DNA of 64,000 bases from Parabacteroides johnsonii DSM 18315 (GTDB lineage Bacteria > Bacteroidota > Bacteroidia > Bacteroidales > Tannerellaceae). How positions within the stretch are numbered: position 1 is the first letter of the stretch; the number at the start of each line of letters is the position of its first letter. The notes below the pieces were generated by a model that saw only the letters and a program-made list of their open reading frames with translations, was not told the DNA's origin and searched no databases. The stretch spans positions 1,302,001 to 1,366,000 of the forward strand of contig NZ_CP102285.1 of assembly GCF_025151045.1 (NCBI RefSeq), given 5' to 3'. Shown here one piece after another: positions 1 through 8,469 of this stretch. The position numbers and the translations under genes are program-made.

Positions 1-438
1 GCCACGGAGCAACGCCATGTCCGTAACCTTGCCGTCGGGTGAAATCCAACGCTGCACGACCTCGTGGCAGTAGAAACGCATCGGTTCGCCTTTCCTGCTC
101 TCGCATCTGACCTGCGCCACGCGGATTACCTGATACCCTTTGCAGGTGGTTATCACGCTGAAATTCTGCGTTTCCTTGTAGATGCGTCTGCGTGTGTCCT
201 GCACTTTGAGTTCGGCATGGCATTTGGGGCAGGTGCAGCCTTCAAGGGTGTCGCATAGTCCGCTGTCGCTGTGCCACTCGTGACCGCAGTCGGAACAGGT
301 GATGTTCCCTTTCTTGGTGCGGTAGCCGATATGCTCAACGCAGTGGCGGTATGCCCAATCTATTTGTGTCGCTGATATGGGGCGAAGGTTGGCGGAAAGT
401 CTTGCCACCTCTTTCTGTATCTTGGTCTTCGGTTTCAT
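1..438 (-). CDS. PcfJ-like conjugation protein (partial, C-terminus beyond window)
   Basis: The minus-strand frame opens with an ATG at 438 and stays open to the window edge, so about 146 N-terminal residues are visible. It starts MKPKTKIQKEVARLSANLRP and contains paired CxxC motifs (CSDCGHEW, then CTCPKCHAEL) that look like a zinc ribbon. This matches PcfJ-like proteins of Bacteroidales conjugative elements, which are accessory proteins of unknown biochemical role. The start codon overlaps the stop of the PcfK-like gene (435-437), showing translational coupling. The family name is from memory; the open frame and the zinc-ribbon cysteines are seen directly. Confidence 0.75.
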   Translation of the reverse strand, partial: MKPKTKIQKEVARLSANLRPISATQIDWAYRHCVEHIGYRTKKGNITCSDCGHEWHSDSGLCDTLEGCTCPKCHAELKVQDTRRRIYKETQNFSVITTCKGYQVIRVAQVRCESRKGEPMRFYCHEVVQRWISPDGKVTDMALLRG

Positions 439-851
439 AAGCCTAAATCAAATAATGAGGGTTGGGGTTGGTTTTCTTTTCTCGCTGACGGTCTGTGGCG
501 GTTCTGCAACTTGCGGAGTTCCTCCTCTTGGTATTTGCGGACAGCGTTCTGACGTGCCTCCGCCTTTTCCTCTGCCGTGAGTTTCACAACGTGGTTCACA
601 ACCACTTGGCAGTCCATCGGTTTGCCCACCTCTATCTCGTTTTCCTCATAGTAGTGGATGGCTTGCCCGAATATCTCTCCGTCCGTGAAACCGTTGCAAC
701 CGCTTTTCTGCACATAGTTCAGAATGTGGGTCACGCACTCGTCCATGTTCTTGGCAGGGTTGCGGTACTTCTTTGCAAATAGCGCATCTTCCTCCGCACG
801 CTGTTCCAAGTACATATATATCGTTCTCTTGAAATGGTCTGTTCCTTTCAT
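435..851 (-). CDS. PcfK-like conjugation protein
   Basis: This 138-residue soluble protein begins MKGTDHFKRTIYMYLEQRAE and ends in a basic, Gln/Pro-rich tail (SLFDLGL). It matches the PcfK-like family, which sits directly upstream of pcfJ in Bacteroidales conjugative transposons and, by name, relates to enterococcal pCF10 conjugation genes. It has no membrane segment. It overlaps pcfJ by four bases and follows two small genes on the same strand, so it is part of an element operon read towards the left edge. The molecular function is unknown; assignment to a conjugative element is well supported by the gene pair. Confidence 0.8.
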   Translation of the reverse strand: MKGTDHFKRTIYMYLEQRAEEDALFAKKYRNPAKNMDECVTHILNYVQKSGCNGFTDGEIFGQAIHYYEENEIEVGKPMDCQVVVNHVVKLTAEEKAEARQNAVRKYQEEELRKLQNRHRPSARKENQPQPSLFDLGL

Positions 852-864
852 ATCGCTGTCATTT

Positions 865-1086
865 TTAGATTATCTGTTTCAGTATCTCTCTCCAATAGGT
901 CGGCTCTACCTCGCTGAGAAGGAAGTCCATGAAATCCCTCCGTGCGTCCTTGTTCAGTTCGTGGTACAATCTTCGGAAAGTTTCAAAATTGCCGTTGATG
1001 TACGTTTCCACCATATACACGAAGATGTTGTCCACCTCGTAATATCTGCACTGCTGCGCTGCCGTCTTGCTGTTTCTTTTTGCCAT
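865..1086 (-). CDS. Small hypothetical protein of the conjugative element
   Basis: A 73-residue soluble protein starting MAKRNSKTAAQQCRYYEVDN and ending WREILKQII. I chose the ATG at 1086 because the longer upstream extension of this frame reads through the neighbouring membrane-protein gene in another frame and has low-complexity His/Arg composition. It lies 13 bp upstream of the PcfK-like gene on the same strand, so it belongs to the same element operon. It is acidic/aromatic in its second half and probably helical. I do not recognise a domain. Confidence 0.6.
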   Translation of the reverse strand: MAKRNSKTAAQQCRYYEVDNIFVYMVETYINGNFETFRRLYHELNKDARRDFMDFLLSEVEPTYWREILKQII

Positions 1087-1097
1087 GTCGGTAAGGG

Positions 1098-1313
1098 TTA
1101 AAGGGTGAATAACCAAAGGATGAAGCCAAAGAAGGCAATGGTGGAAAGGATAGCCACGATTACACCTATCGCCACTCGGAACACTCCGTTTACAATCTCT
1201 CTGATGATGCCCCAAAGGATGCCGAACACCCCGAAGGCGGTGCGCATCATCAAGCCGCATATCGCCAACCCGATGTGTTGCGCCATTTGTCTGAAATTTG
1301 CCGTTGCCGTCAT
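1098..1313 (-). CDS. Small membrane protein of the conjugative element
   Basis: A 71-residue protein whose residues about 14-70 are almost entirely hydrophobic, with two likely transmembrane helices separated by a short Asn/Arg-containing turn near residue 42 and a C-terminus WLFTL. It is the most upstream gene of the leftward operon that includes the PcfK- and PcfJ-like genes, 11 bp from the next gene. No enzymatic motif is visible. A role in the element's transfer apparatus or surface exclusion is only a guess from position. Confidence 0.5.
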   Translation of the reverse strand: MTATANFRQMAQHIGLAICGLMMRTAFGVFGILWGIIREIVNGVFRVAIGVIVAILSTIAFFGFILWLFTL

Positions 1314-2341
1314 ATCTTCGCTGTTTTTGATTTTTTTGTTTTTAATGCGGATTCAAGAGCTGAGGGAGTTGAGTTTCAAACTATCTTATCTGCCTCTCGT
1401 TTATCCGACATTTTTTTTATGCGTCTTTCTGTCGCATCGGTCGTTTTCGTTTCGGGTGCTTGAAAAGGTAGGGATTAGGGAATGCAAGGTTTTTCGGTCA
1501 AAATACTACCCGCAGGGCTGGAGATTTTTACCGAAAACAGGAGGCTTGACCTTGCTTTCCCGTCCAATCCCGGAATTACCTTTGCGCCCAGAACGAAAAT
1601 GACTGACTGATGCGGCTTACTGAAAGGCGCAAAATGGAGGTAAACGAAAACAGAGGCAGATTGTGTAGAAAAAAACTTCAGGGGAAAATCCGTAAAAAAA
1701 AGAATCACCAAAAGGAAAAAGACATCACCGGAAGCGTGAAAAGGGCAAACCACAACAAAGGAAGTATGATTGTTTCCGATCCGACGGAACTTGTTCAGCC
1801 GGGTGGCAACAATCATTCTTCCCGGTTTGTCCGGCTGTGTGTGGGCGCCTGTTTCATTCATGGGGCAGGCTGACACACTCTGCATTCACTTTCCGCTTCC
1901 GGCAAAAGAGACAGCGAAAAAAGAAAAATCATTTGAAAACCCGTAAAAGCACCTCTTGGCATAGGCGCAAAAGAAAGGGGCATTGCTTCATCTGTCTAAA
2001 CATCGTTTAGGCGTGAGGCAATGCCCTTTTCTCCAGCTATGCGGTAGTCGGCACACGTTTGTTCCAAACTCGTTTTGGGCAATGGTGTGCCGACGGACAA
2101 TACCGCTTTTACGGAAAATTCTTATGAATGAGGGGATAAAAAACGGGAGTTTATATCAAAATCTCGAATTAAATAGCTACTTTTGCATACGAAGAGTTCT
2201 TTGAAGGTTACGCAACGCGCAGAAGGATAATGCAGTAGATAACTAACTAAATCGTAACCTATTACTATCAAGAGCAATTAACCTACGCTCATTTCCAATA
2301 AATTACACTCTTTTCGTAACTTCTGTCTGCAAACATACGAA
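1314..2341. other. Non-coding, highly structured end of the conjugative element
   Basis: About 1 kb without a convincing gene; short frames here lack family resemblance and ribosome-binding sites. It holds three nested structures. A hairpin at 1974-2029 pairs AAAGGG(G)CATTGC with GCAATGCCCTTT and contains an inner CTAAAC/GTTTAG stem (1996-2010). A second large hairpin at 2041-2106 pairs GTCGGCACAC with GTGTGCCGAC, flanked by GCGGTA/TACCGC. Then CTACTTTTGC at 2177-2186 differs by one base from the GTAnnTTTGC core known for CTnDOT-family attachment sites, but also fits a TAnnTTTG promoter -7 box. Confidence 0.45.
2178..2185 (+). promoter_or_regulatory. TAnnTTTG box / possible att core
   Basis: TACTTTTG is a perfect Bacteroidetes -7 box, but no clear gene follows on the plus strand and no good TTTG lies 19-21 bases upstream. 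The surrounding decamer CTACTTTTGC resembles the crossover core of CTnDOT-type elements. Position just outside the structured DNA next to conjugation genes favours an element end, but the other end is not in the window, so no direct repeat can be checked. Confidence 0.3.
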
Positions 2342-2646
2342 TTAATTTACAATGTTGTTTCTCCTGCGTCTTAAAAACAAGTCGCTATGTGATCCATTCC
2401 GAACCAAGGCTAATATGAGTCGTCCTTCGTCTCGTTTGTAGATCAATAGCCAACCCGGAGTTATATGGCATTCACGACACTTCTGTAGTCCCCTTTTAGT
2501 GCGTGATCTTTATTTTTAGCAGGTAATTTTTTATCATTCATTAATAGGAGAATAATCTCGTTAAGTTTTGATTCATCTAACTGTCGTCGACGAGCCTGTT
2601 TAAGGTCTTTTAGATATTGATGGGTAAATTCGAGTGTGTATTTCAT
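2342..2646 (-). pseudogene. Frameshifted YafQ-family (RelE/ParE) mRNA-interferase toxin
   Basis: From the ATG at 2646 the minus strand encodes MKYTLEFTHQYLKDLKQARR through HALKGDYR, then runs into a stop at 2461. In the next frame the family pattern continues without a break: CRECHITPGWLLIYKRDEGR, then LILALVRNGSHSDLFLRRRR, stopping at 2342. Joined, the protein would be about 100 residues, normal for YafQ toxins of type II toxin-antitoxin systems. One base is missing around 2470-2475, so the gene is broken or carries a sequencing error. No DinJ/RelB-like antitoxin is readable upstream (2647-2772), so it looks like an orphan remnant. Confidence 0.8.
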
Positions 2647-2717
2647 TTTTTTACTTTATCAAGATAATGGAAAAAGAGACTTATTTGTTACGGTAAGGTT
2701 TCTTTTGGGCATAAATG

Positions 2718-2749
2718 TTTGCTTTCCGCCGGATCTGTGAGTACTTTTG
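2718..2749 (+). promoter_or_regulatory. Bacteroidetes promoter for the gene at 2773
   Basis: TTTG at 2718-2721 and TACTTTTG at 2742-2749 are separated by 20 bases, a full match to the TTTG/TAnnTTTG promoter. The start codon at 2773 lies 24 bases downstream, giving a short leader. Confidence 0.75.
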
Positions 2750-2772
2750 TATAATATCAATACATTAATACC

Positions 2773-3228
2773 ATGTTAAACAAATTAGATTATTCTTTGG
2801 TTCCGAACGATTTTGCACTCTGTTTTAATGGGAAATGCTTGCATGCTTCCACCTGTCTGCGCTATCAGGCTTCGCGGTATATTCCGAAAGAACGCTGGGC
2901 GGTGAAGGTGGTCAACCCGGACCGTGTTGTTCCCGATGGTGATTGTTCCGGATTCATGGACGACAGTCCGTTGAAAAACGCCTATGGTATGGAGCATTTG
3001 CTGGATAATGTCCCTTATCGCCAGGCAAAAGAAATACGGCGGGAGATGCGGGAATATTTCGGGACTACTCATTTTTACCGCTTAACGCGCAAGGAGCGTC
3101 GTTTTACTCCCGAAGACCAGCAGTATGTACGTGACCTGCTCCGTCAATACGGTATCGAAGAGGAACCAGTCTTCGACCGGTATGAAGAAAATTTCGGTTG
3201 GGAACGCTATTCTGATACCATTGCATGA
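2773..3228 (+). CDS. Conserved hypothetical protein (DUF6078-like)
   Basis: A 151-residue soluble protein with its own perfect promoter (2718-2749). It has an N-terminal segment with three closely spaced Cys (CFNGKCLHASTCLRYQ, residues about 17-32), a central GDCSGF, and a C-terminal charged helical part (FTPEDQQYVRDLLRQYGIEE). From memory this resembles small Bacteroidales proteins annotated DUF6078, of unknown function. The Cys cluster could bind metal, but this is inference. It is monocistronic and followed by a repeat array of 22-bp period. Confidence 0.65.
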   Translation: MLNKLDYSLVPNDFALCFNGKCLHASTCLRYQASRYIPKERWAVKVVNPDRVVPDGDCSGFMDDSPLKNAYGMEHLLDNVPYRQAKEIRREMREYFGTTHFYRLTRKERRFTPEDQQYVRDLLRQYGIEEEPVFDRYEENFGWERYSDTIA

Positions 3229-3235
3229 AAAAGTA

Positions 3236-3323
3236 GTTTCCACCGCATGAAAATAAATTTTCTATAGCGGGAAAATAAATTTTCATGCGGTGGAAAATTT
3301 ATTTTCACTGTTTGGAGAAAGGT
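3236..3323. repeat. Array of 22-bp-period imperfect palindromes (array A)
   Basis: Four tandem 22-bp units begin at 3236, 3258, 3280 and 3302. Each has TTTC, eight variable bases, then GAAA (the fourth is degenerate), followed by an A/T-rich linker. Units 1 and 3 also pair with each other over 25 bp with two mismatches. The array starts 8 bp after a stop codon. It has the same period and core as the array at 20899. Confidence 0.7.
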
Positions 3324-3494
3324 GAAACATTTTGGTGTTTCTAAAGAGAACCTACCTCGTGTATTTTGATAAAAGTCGTTCCACAGTAAAAAGTATCCAT
3401 AAAACCGTAATTTGTATCCTTTTTGTATGAATGAAGCCCTGTAATTTTGTTCCCGAAAGAAAACGAACAAAAATCAAATCAGAAATTTGAAAAT

Positions 3495-4700
3495 ATGGAA
3501 ACAACAAAAACAGTGCTGACTTCCGGAGGGCGTATTACAGTGATTGATGCCTTGCGTGGTTTTTCTCTTATCGGTATTTGCCTGATTCATTCTATGCAAC
3601 ATTTCGGAGCTATGGGGACGATGACGCCTCAGGAAATGTTCCCGTGGGAGGGAACGATGAACGAAATTTTCAGATGGTGTATCAACTATCTTGTTTTCGG
3701 GAAGTTTTTCATTATTTTCTCTTGTCTGTTCGGCTTGAGTTTCTTTATCCAGATGGATCGGGCGGCCAAAAAAGGGGTAGATTTCCGTCCTCGCTTTCTG
3801 TGGAGATTGGTGTTGTTGTTGGCCATCGGCTATTTGCACGGCTTGTTTGTCCGGGTGGACATCCTGCTGATATATGCGTTGCTGGGCTTCCTTTTGGTGT
3901 TGATGTATAAATGGCCGACCAAGCTGCTGGCCGGGATCACGCTGTTCCTCTTTCTGGGAGGTGCCACGCTTGTTCCTGTAGCCTATAAGAGTCTGACAAC
4001 TCCGGCGACGGAACAGGTAGAGCGTGTACCCGAAAGAGCGGTCTCCCGTCCGGCTGCTCCCCGCCAGGCACCGACTCTTTCCGAAATGGTCTCGAACAAT
4101 GCTTGGGACGGGGTAGTCGGGAAAATGAGGTTCCAGTTCTCCAGTGGTCGTATCTATCTGACTTTGGGACTTTTTGTCTTAGGGTTCATCGTAGGGCGTA
4201 TCCGTCTGTTCGAACGCTTGGACGAGTTTCGCAGCCGGCTGAACCGCGGAGGGCTGTTGGCTCTTATAGGATTGGGACTATTATATATGATACAGTCTTA
4301 CCTCGCGCCTGTGTCTTGGCGCGAAGTCTCTTTTAACGCGTGGATGGGATCGACCGTGACCAATCTGATTAACTTACTGACGGCTTATTTATGGGTGGTT
4401 GTCGTGATAGAGGCATATCGTTTTCGAAAGGTGCAGCAGGCGATGACACCGTTAGTCAGCTATGGTCGTATGGGGTTGACGAATTATATCGTACAGTCTG
4501 TGATCGGTGTCTTTATTTTTTCCGGTTTCGGGTTGGATTGGAGCCATCTGGGCGTTTTTCTGAGTGTATTGGTTTGCCTTGTTTATACGGGTGTGCAGAT
4601 TGTGCTGAGTCATTATTGGCTGAAGAACTTCCGCTATGGTCCGATGGAATGGTTGTGGCGAACCGGAACTTATTTGAAATGGCAGCCGTTGCTCAGGTGA
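3495..4700 (+). CDS. DUF418-family (YeiB-like) multi-pass membrane protein
   Basis: A 401-residue inner-membrane protein with about ten hydrophobic helices. The N-terminus ITVIDALRGFSLIGICLIHS is the hallmark of the DUF418/YeiB and acyltransferase-3-related superfamily, and the C-terminal half (RMGLTNYIVQSVIGVFIFSG) fits DUF418. I chose the ATG at 3495 because the 16 residues before it are polar and Lys/Asn-rich. A periplasmic loop rich in Pro/Arg/Thr (about residues 170-205) splits the two halves. The substrate is unknown. Two DUF5009 proteins with similar first-helix motifs follow. Confidence 0.8.
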   Translation: METTKTVLTSGGRITVIDALRGFSLIGICLIHSMQHFGAMGTMTPQEMFPWEGTMNEIFRWCINYLVFGKFFIIFSCLFGLSFFIQMDRAAKKGVDFRPRFLWRLVLLLAIGYLHGLFVRVDILLIYALLGFLLVLMYKWPTKLLAGITLFLFLGGATLVPVAYKSLTTPATEQVERVPERAVSRPAAPRQAPTLSEMVSNNAWDGVVGKMRFQFSSGRIYLTLGLFVLGFIVGRIRLFERLDEFRSRLNRGGLLALIGLGLLYMIQSYLAPVSWREVSFNAWMGSTVTNLINLLTAYLWVVVVIEAYRFRKVQQAMTPLVSYGRMGLTNYIVQSVIGVFIFSGFGLDWSHLGVFLSVLVCLVYTGVQIVLSHYWLKNFRYGPMEWLWRTGTYLKWQPLLR

Positions 4701-4732
4701 TTGTTTAGAGTGGCTTTTTGAGGAAAAAGACC

Positions 4733-4740
4733 TATATTTG
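4733..4740 (+). promoter_or_regulatory. Promoter -7 box for the first DUF5009 gene
   Basis: TATATTTG is a perfect TAnnTTTG match 42 bases before the ATG at 4782. No well-spaced TTTG -33 box is seen, so the promoter may be weak or activated. Confidence 0.5.
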
Positions 4741-4781
4741 TAAATTCAATCGATAAAGTTAACTCAAAAGACATCGTGTAT

Positions 4782-5897
4782 ATGGAAAAACAAAAACAGT
4801 CCCGGCGGCTGCTATCGCTGGATGCCCTGAGGGGTTTCGATATGTTCTTTATTATGGGAGGTGCTTCCCTTTTTGTTGCGTTGGCAACGTTGTTTCCGAA
4901 TCCTTTTTTTCAGGTGATAGGTGACCAGATGCATCATGTGAAGTGGGACGGGCTGACACACCACGACACGATCTTCCCGCTGTTTTTGTTTATTGCCGGT
5001 ATCTCGTTTCCTTTCTCATTGGAGAAGCAGCGGGAGCAGGGAAAGACGGATGCCGATATCTATAGGAAGATTATCCGCCGCGGACTGACACTGGTGGTGT
5101 TGGGTTTCGTCTACAACGGATTGCTGAATTTCGATTTTGAGCATCAGCGCTACGCCAGCGTGCTGGGACGGATCGGTCTGGCATGGATGTTCGGGGCGTT
5201 GATCTTTGTCAATACGCGGACGATCACACGTGTCTGGATCACGGTGGCTATCCTGGTCGGTTACTGGTTGCTGTTGGCTTTTGTTCCGGCGCCGGATGGC
5301 AACGGGGCAGGAGTCTTCACGATGGAAGGCTCGCTGGTCGGCTATGTGGACCGGTTACTGCTGCCCGGACGCCTGCACTTGACGGTGCATGATCCTGAAG
5401 GAATTCTGTCGACTGTGCCTGCGGTTGCGACCGCCCTGTTAGGCATGTTTACGGGTGAGTTCATCAAGATGCAGAGGGAAGGGTTGACGGACAAGAAGAA
5501 GGTGGGCGGACTGGTTATCGCCGGAGCCGTCCTGTTGGCTGTCGGTTTGCTTTGGAGCCTTTTCTTTCCGATCAATAAGAACCTGTGGACAAGTTCATTC
5601 GTCTGTGTTGTCGGAGCATACTCCGTGTGGATGTTTGCGCTGTTTTTTTATGTTGTCGATGTGTTGGAGTTTCGTAAATGGACCTTGTTTTTTAAGGTGA
5701 TCGGTGTGAACTCTATCACGATCTATCTGGCCCAGGAGTTCGTCAATTTCTCTTTCACCTCCGACGCTTTGTTCGGTGGGCTTGCCGGACTGATGCCGGA
5801 GGCCGTTCAGCCGTTGATCGTCTCGGTCGGCTATATTGCCGTCTGTTGGGGATTCCTGTACTTCTTGTATCGTCAACGAATTTTCCTGAAAGTGTGA
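4782..5897 (+). CDS. DUF5009 / HGSNAT-like membrane acyltransferase
   Basis: A 371-residue multi-pass membrane protein starting RRLLSLDALRGFDMFFIMGG. It has the DALRGF first helix and HHDTIFPLFLFIAGISFPFS of the DUF5009/DUF1624 group related to heparan-alpha-glucosaminide N-acetyltransferase. Members are thought to move acetyl groups from cytosolic acetyl-CoA to an extracytoplasmic sugar. The protein ends YRQRIFLKV, the same tail as its neighbour. I took ATG 4782; a GTG two codons upstream is possible. A direct role in surface sugar acetylation is inferred from family only. Confidence 0.75.
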   Translation: MEKQKQSRRLLSLDALRGFDMFFIMGGASLFVALATLFPNPFFQVIGDQMHHVKWDGLTHHDTIFPLFLFIAGISFPFSLEKQREQGKTDADIYRKIIRRGLTLVVLGFVYNGLLNFDFEHQRYASVLGRIGLAWMFGALIFVNTRTITRVWITVAILVGYWLLLAFVPAPDGNGAGVFTMEGSLVGYVDRLLLPGRLHLTVHDPEGILSTVPAVATALLGMFTGEFIKMQREGLTDKKKVGGLVIAGAVLLAVGLLWSLFFPINKNLWTSSFVCVVGAYSVWMFALFFYVVDVLEFRKWTLFFKVIGVNSITIYLAQEFVNFSFTSDALFGGLAGLMPEAVQPLIVSVGYIAVCWGFLYFLYRQRIFLKV

Positions 5898-5900
5898 GAA

Positions 5901-6022
5901 GATTTATGATTTCAGATTTATGATTTATGACCAGAAAACATAACATTAAACATAAATCTGAAATCTTTTTTATACAAATCATAAATCATAAATCATAAAT
6001 CATAAATCATAAATCATAAATC
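5901..6022. repeat. ATAAATC-type dispersed repeat
   Basis: GATTTATGATTT motifs at 5901-5930 are followed by six perfect tandem ATAAATC heptamers (5981-6022), ending four bases before the ATG at 6026. The two halves are inverted relative to each other and could fold as a long AT-only hairpin. Related copies lie at 7160, 8470, 30507 and 53956. Confidence 0.8.
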
Positions 6023-6025
6023 ATA

Positions 6026-7156
6026 ATGAACTCTACTTATAAACGCTTGGAGTCGCTCGACGTATTGCGTGGCTTCGATTTGTTCTGCCTGGTGGCGCTG
6101 GAAGGGATTCTGCATCCTCTCGGACGTGCGATAGATGCGTCGTGGTATAATGACTTTCTGTGGGGTTTCTCGCATGTGCAGTGGGAAGGGTTCTCTTCGT
6201 GGGACCTGGTGATGCCGCTCTTCATGTTCATGGCGGGCGTGTCGATGCCGTTTGCTCTTTCCCGCTATAAGGCGATGCCGGATAAATGGGCGGTGTACCG
6301 TCGTATCATCAAGCGCGTGGCATTGCTCTGGATCTTCGGCATGATGTGCCAGGGAAACCTGTTAGGATTGGACCCGGGCCGGATTTATCTTTATTCGAAC
6401 ACGTTGCAGGCGATTGCGATGGGTTACCTGATCGCAGCCATGCTGTTCCTGCATGTGCGGCTTTCCGTACAGATCGGGACGGCGGTTGCCCTCTTGCTGG
6501 TCTATTGGGGAGCGATGCAGTTTATTACGGTTGACGGTTATGGAGGGGGTAATTACACGCCCGACGGAAATTTGGCCGAATGGGTGGACCGTACTGTGCT
6601 GGGACGGTTCCGGGATGCTGCCGTGGTCGAGAACGGACAGGTCGTATTTGCCGAATCATATCGCTATACCTGGATACTGAGCAGCCTGAACTTCGGGGTG
6701 ACGGTGCTGACCGGGCTTTTCGCCGGACAGATCCTGAAAAGCGCGATGGATCAGAAACGTAAATGGCAATGGCTGTTAGGGATCGGCGTGGCGATGGTTG
6801 CCTTAGGTTGGCTGTGGGGATTGCAGCTTCCGGTGATCAAGAAGATATGGACGAGTTCGATGGTGCTGGTCAGTAGCGGTTACTGCTTCCTGCTGATGGG
6901 CGTGTTCTATTATTGGATCGATTATAAAGGACACCGGAAGAACCTGACCTGGCTGAAAGTCTACGGCATGAATTCGATTGTCGCCTATATGCTGGCTAAC
7001 GTGATTAGTTTCAGATGTATAGGGACATCTCTTTTTCATGGCCTCGAACAATATACAGAAAATTATTATCCGGCTTTGATTGCAGCGTCGAACGCATTGA
7101 TTATTTATGTAATTTTGTGGCTGCTTTATAAGCGGAATATATTTTTAAAGGTGTGA
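6026..7156 (+). CDS. DUF5009 / HGSNAT-like membrane acyltransferase (paralogue 2)
   Basis: A 376-residue multi-pass membrane protein, paralogous to the gene just upstream: KRLESLDVLRGFDLFCLVAL, then WDLVMPLFMFMAGVSMPFAL, and the same tail (YKRNIFLKV). The conserved WVDR segment and the two IKKIWTSSMVLVSSGYCFLL-type helices align with the first copy's INKNLWTSSFVCVVGAYSVW. The pair probably arose by tandem duplication. An ATAAATC array sits right before its start codon. The substrate is unknown; acyl transfer to a sugar is inferred from family. Confidence 0.75.
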   Translation: MNSTYKRLESLDVLRGFDLFCLVALEGILHPLGRAIDASWYNDFLWGFSHVQWEGFSSWDLVMPLFMFMAGVSMPFALSRYKAMPDKWAVYRRIIKRVALLWIFGMMCQGNLLGLDPGRIYLYSNTLQAIAMGYLIAAMLFLHVRLSVQIGTAVALLLVYWGAMQFITVDGYGGGNYTPDGNLAEWVDRTVLGRFRDAAVVENGQVVFAESYRYTWILSSLNFGVTVLTGLFAGQILKSAMDQKRKWQWLLGIGVAMVALGWLWGLQLPVIKKIWTSSMVLVSSGYCFLLMGVFYYWIDYKGHRKNLTWLKVYGMNSIVAYMLANVISFRCIGTSLFHGLEQYTENYYPALIAASNALIIYVILWLLYKRNIFLKV

Positions 7157-7159
7157 AAG

Positions 7160-7252
7160 GATTTATGATTTATAATTTATGATTTATCATCAATGCATAA
7201 ACTATAAATCGTAAATCATAAATTATAAATCATAAATTATAAATTATAAATC
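7160..7252. repeat. ATAAATC-type dispersed repeat
   Basis: GGATTTATGATTTATAATTT (7159-7178) is mirrored by ATAAATC/ATAAATT heptamers to 7252, eight bases before the ATG at 7261. It is an AT-only inverted/tandem repeat between two genes on the same strand. Confidence 0.75.
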
Positions 7253-7260
7253 TCAAAACA

Positions 7261-8466
7261 ATGGAATCAATCAAACAAATATACCGGATCGGTCACGGGC
7301 CGTCCAGTAGCCACACGATGGGGCCGATGCGTGCCGCCCGGATGTTTCTGGAACGCAATCGGGGTGCTGTGCGGTTTAACGTTACGCTCTATGGTAGTCT
7401 GGCGGCCACAGGCAAAGGTCACATGACAGATGCGGCAATTCTCGAAGTTTTGAGCCCAGTGGCCAAGACCGATATCACCTGGGAACCGAAGGTGTTCCTG
7501 CCTTTCCACCCGAACGGCATCTTGTTCCAGTCGTTTGACGAAAGCGGAGAGGAACTGGATAACTGGACGATCTACAGTATCGGAGGCGGAACGCTGGCAA
7601 ACGAAACCTACAATGAGCTGACGCAGGGCCAGGTCTACGAAATGCACACCATTAAGGACATACAGGCTTGGTGCGAAAAAACAGGCCATTCCTACTGGGA
7701 ATATGTCGAACAGTGCGAAGGACCGCAGATATGGGACTATCTGACCGAAGTATGGGAAGTGATGCAGCAGGCAGTCCGTAACGGGCTCGAGGCCGAGGGA
7801 ATTTTGCCCGGTGGCCTGGGAATCCGGCGTAAGGCATCCGACTATATGATCCGTGCCAAAGGGTATGGCAGCAGCATCAAAAGCCGTGGGATGGTCTATG
7901 CGTATGCGTTGGCCGTTTCCGAGGAGAATGCTTGCGGAGGTAAGATCGTGACGGCTCCGACCTGCGGTTCGTGCGGTGTGATGCCGGCTGTGCTCTATCA
8001 TTTGAAAGAGTCGCGCGATTTTCGTGATTCCCGCATCTTGCGGGCGTTGGCTACTGCCGGGTTGTTCGGTAATGTGGTCCGTACGAATGCATCCGTTTCC
8101 GGAGCCGAGGTAGGATGCCAAGGAGAGGTCGGTGTGGCTTGTGCTATGGCGGCTGCGGCAGCCAGCCAGTTGTTCGGGGGAACGCCTGCCCAGATTGAGT
8201 ATGCGGCCGAGATGGGGCTGGAGCATCACTTGGGATTGACTTGCGACCCTGTTTGCGGATTGGTCCAGATTCCCTGTATCGAGCGTAATGCCTTTGCGGC
8301 AGCCCGTGCGCTGGATGCAAACACCTTCTCCAACTTCTCCGATGGCAAGCATCGGGTAAGTTTCGACCAGGTGGTGGAAGTGATGCGTCAGACCGGAAAC
8401 GACTTGCCGAGTCTTTATAAGGAAACATCCGAAGGAGGGTTGGCTAAGAATATGGAACAGAAATGA
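7261..8466 (+). CDS. sdaA: L-serine dehydratase (iron-sulfur, single chain)
   Basis: This enzyme deaminates L-serine to pyruvate and ammonia in the cytoplasm using an oxygen-sensitive [4Fe-4S] cluster. The 401-residue chain starts with the beta-domain signature RIGHGPSSSHTMGPMRAA (residues about 7-24) and continues into the alpha domain with APTCGSCGVMPAVL (C235, C238) and TCDPVCGLVQIPC (C328, C332, C339), supplying cluster cysteines. Both domains are fused as in other Bacteroidetes and E. coli SdaA. It stands alone between two ATAAATC repeats, so it may be expressed independently of the flanking genes. Confidence 0.95.
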   Translation: MESIKQIYRIGHGPSSSHTMGPMRAARMFLERNRGAVRFNVTLYGSLAATGKGHMTDAAILEVLSPVAKTDITWEPKVFLPFHPNGILFQSFDESGEELDNWTIYSIGGGTLANETYNELTQGQVYEMHTIKDIQAWCEKTGHSYWEYVEQCEGPQIWDYLTEVWEVMQQAVRNGLEAEGILPGGLGIRRKASDYMIRAKGYGSSIKSRGMVYAYALAVSEENACGGKIVTAPTCGSCGVMPAVLYHLKESRDFRDSRILRALATAGLFGNVVRTNASVSGAEVGCQGEVGVACAMAAAAASQLFGGTPAQIEYAAEMGLEHHLGLTCDPVCGLVQIPCIERNAFAAARALDANTFSNFSDGKHRVSFDQVVEVMRQTGNDLPSLYKETSEGGLAKNMEQK

Positions 8467-8469
8467 AAA

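Noticed and set aside
1475-1885. Opposing frames of 136 and 87 codons (1475-1885 minus, 1610-1873 plus) and a 73-codon frame at 1983-2204
   Set aside because: They overlap each other or structured hairpin DNA, have odd composition and no recognisable family.
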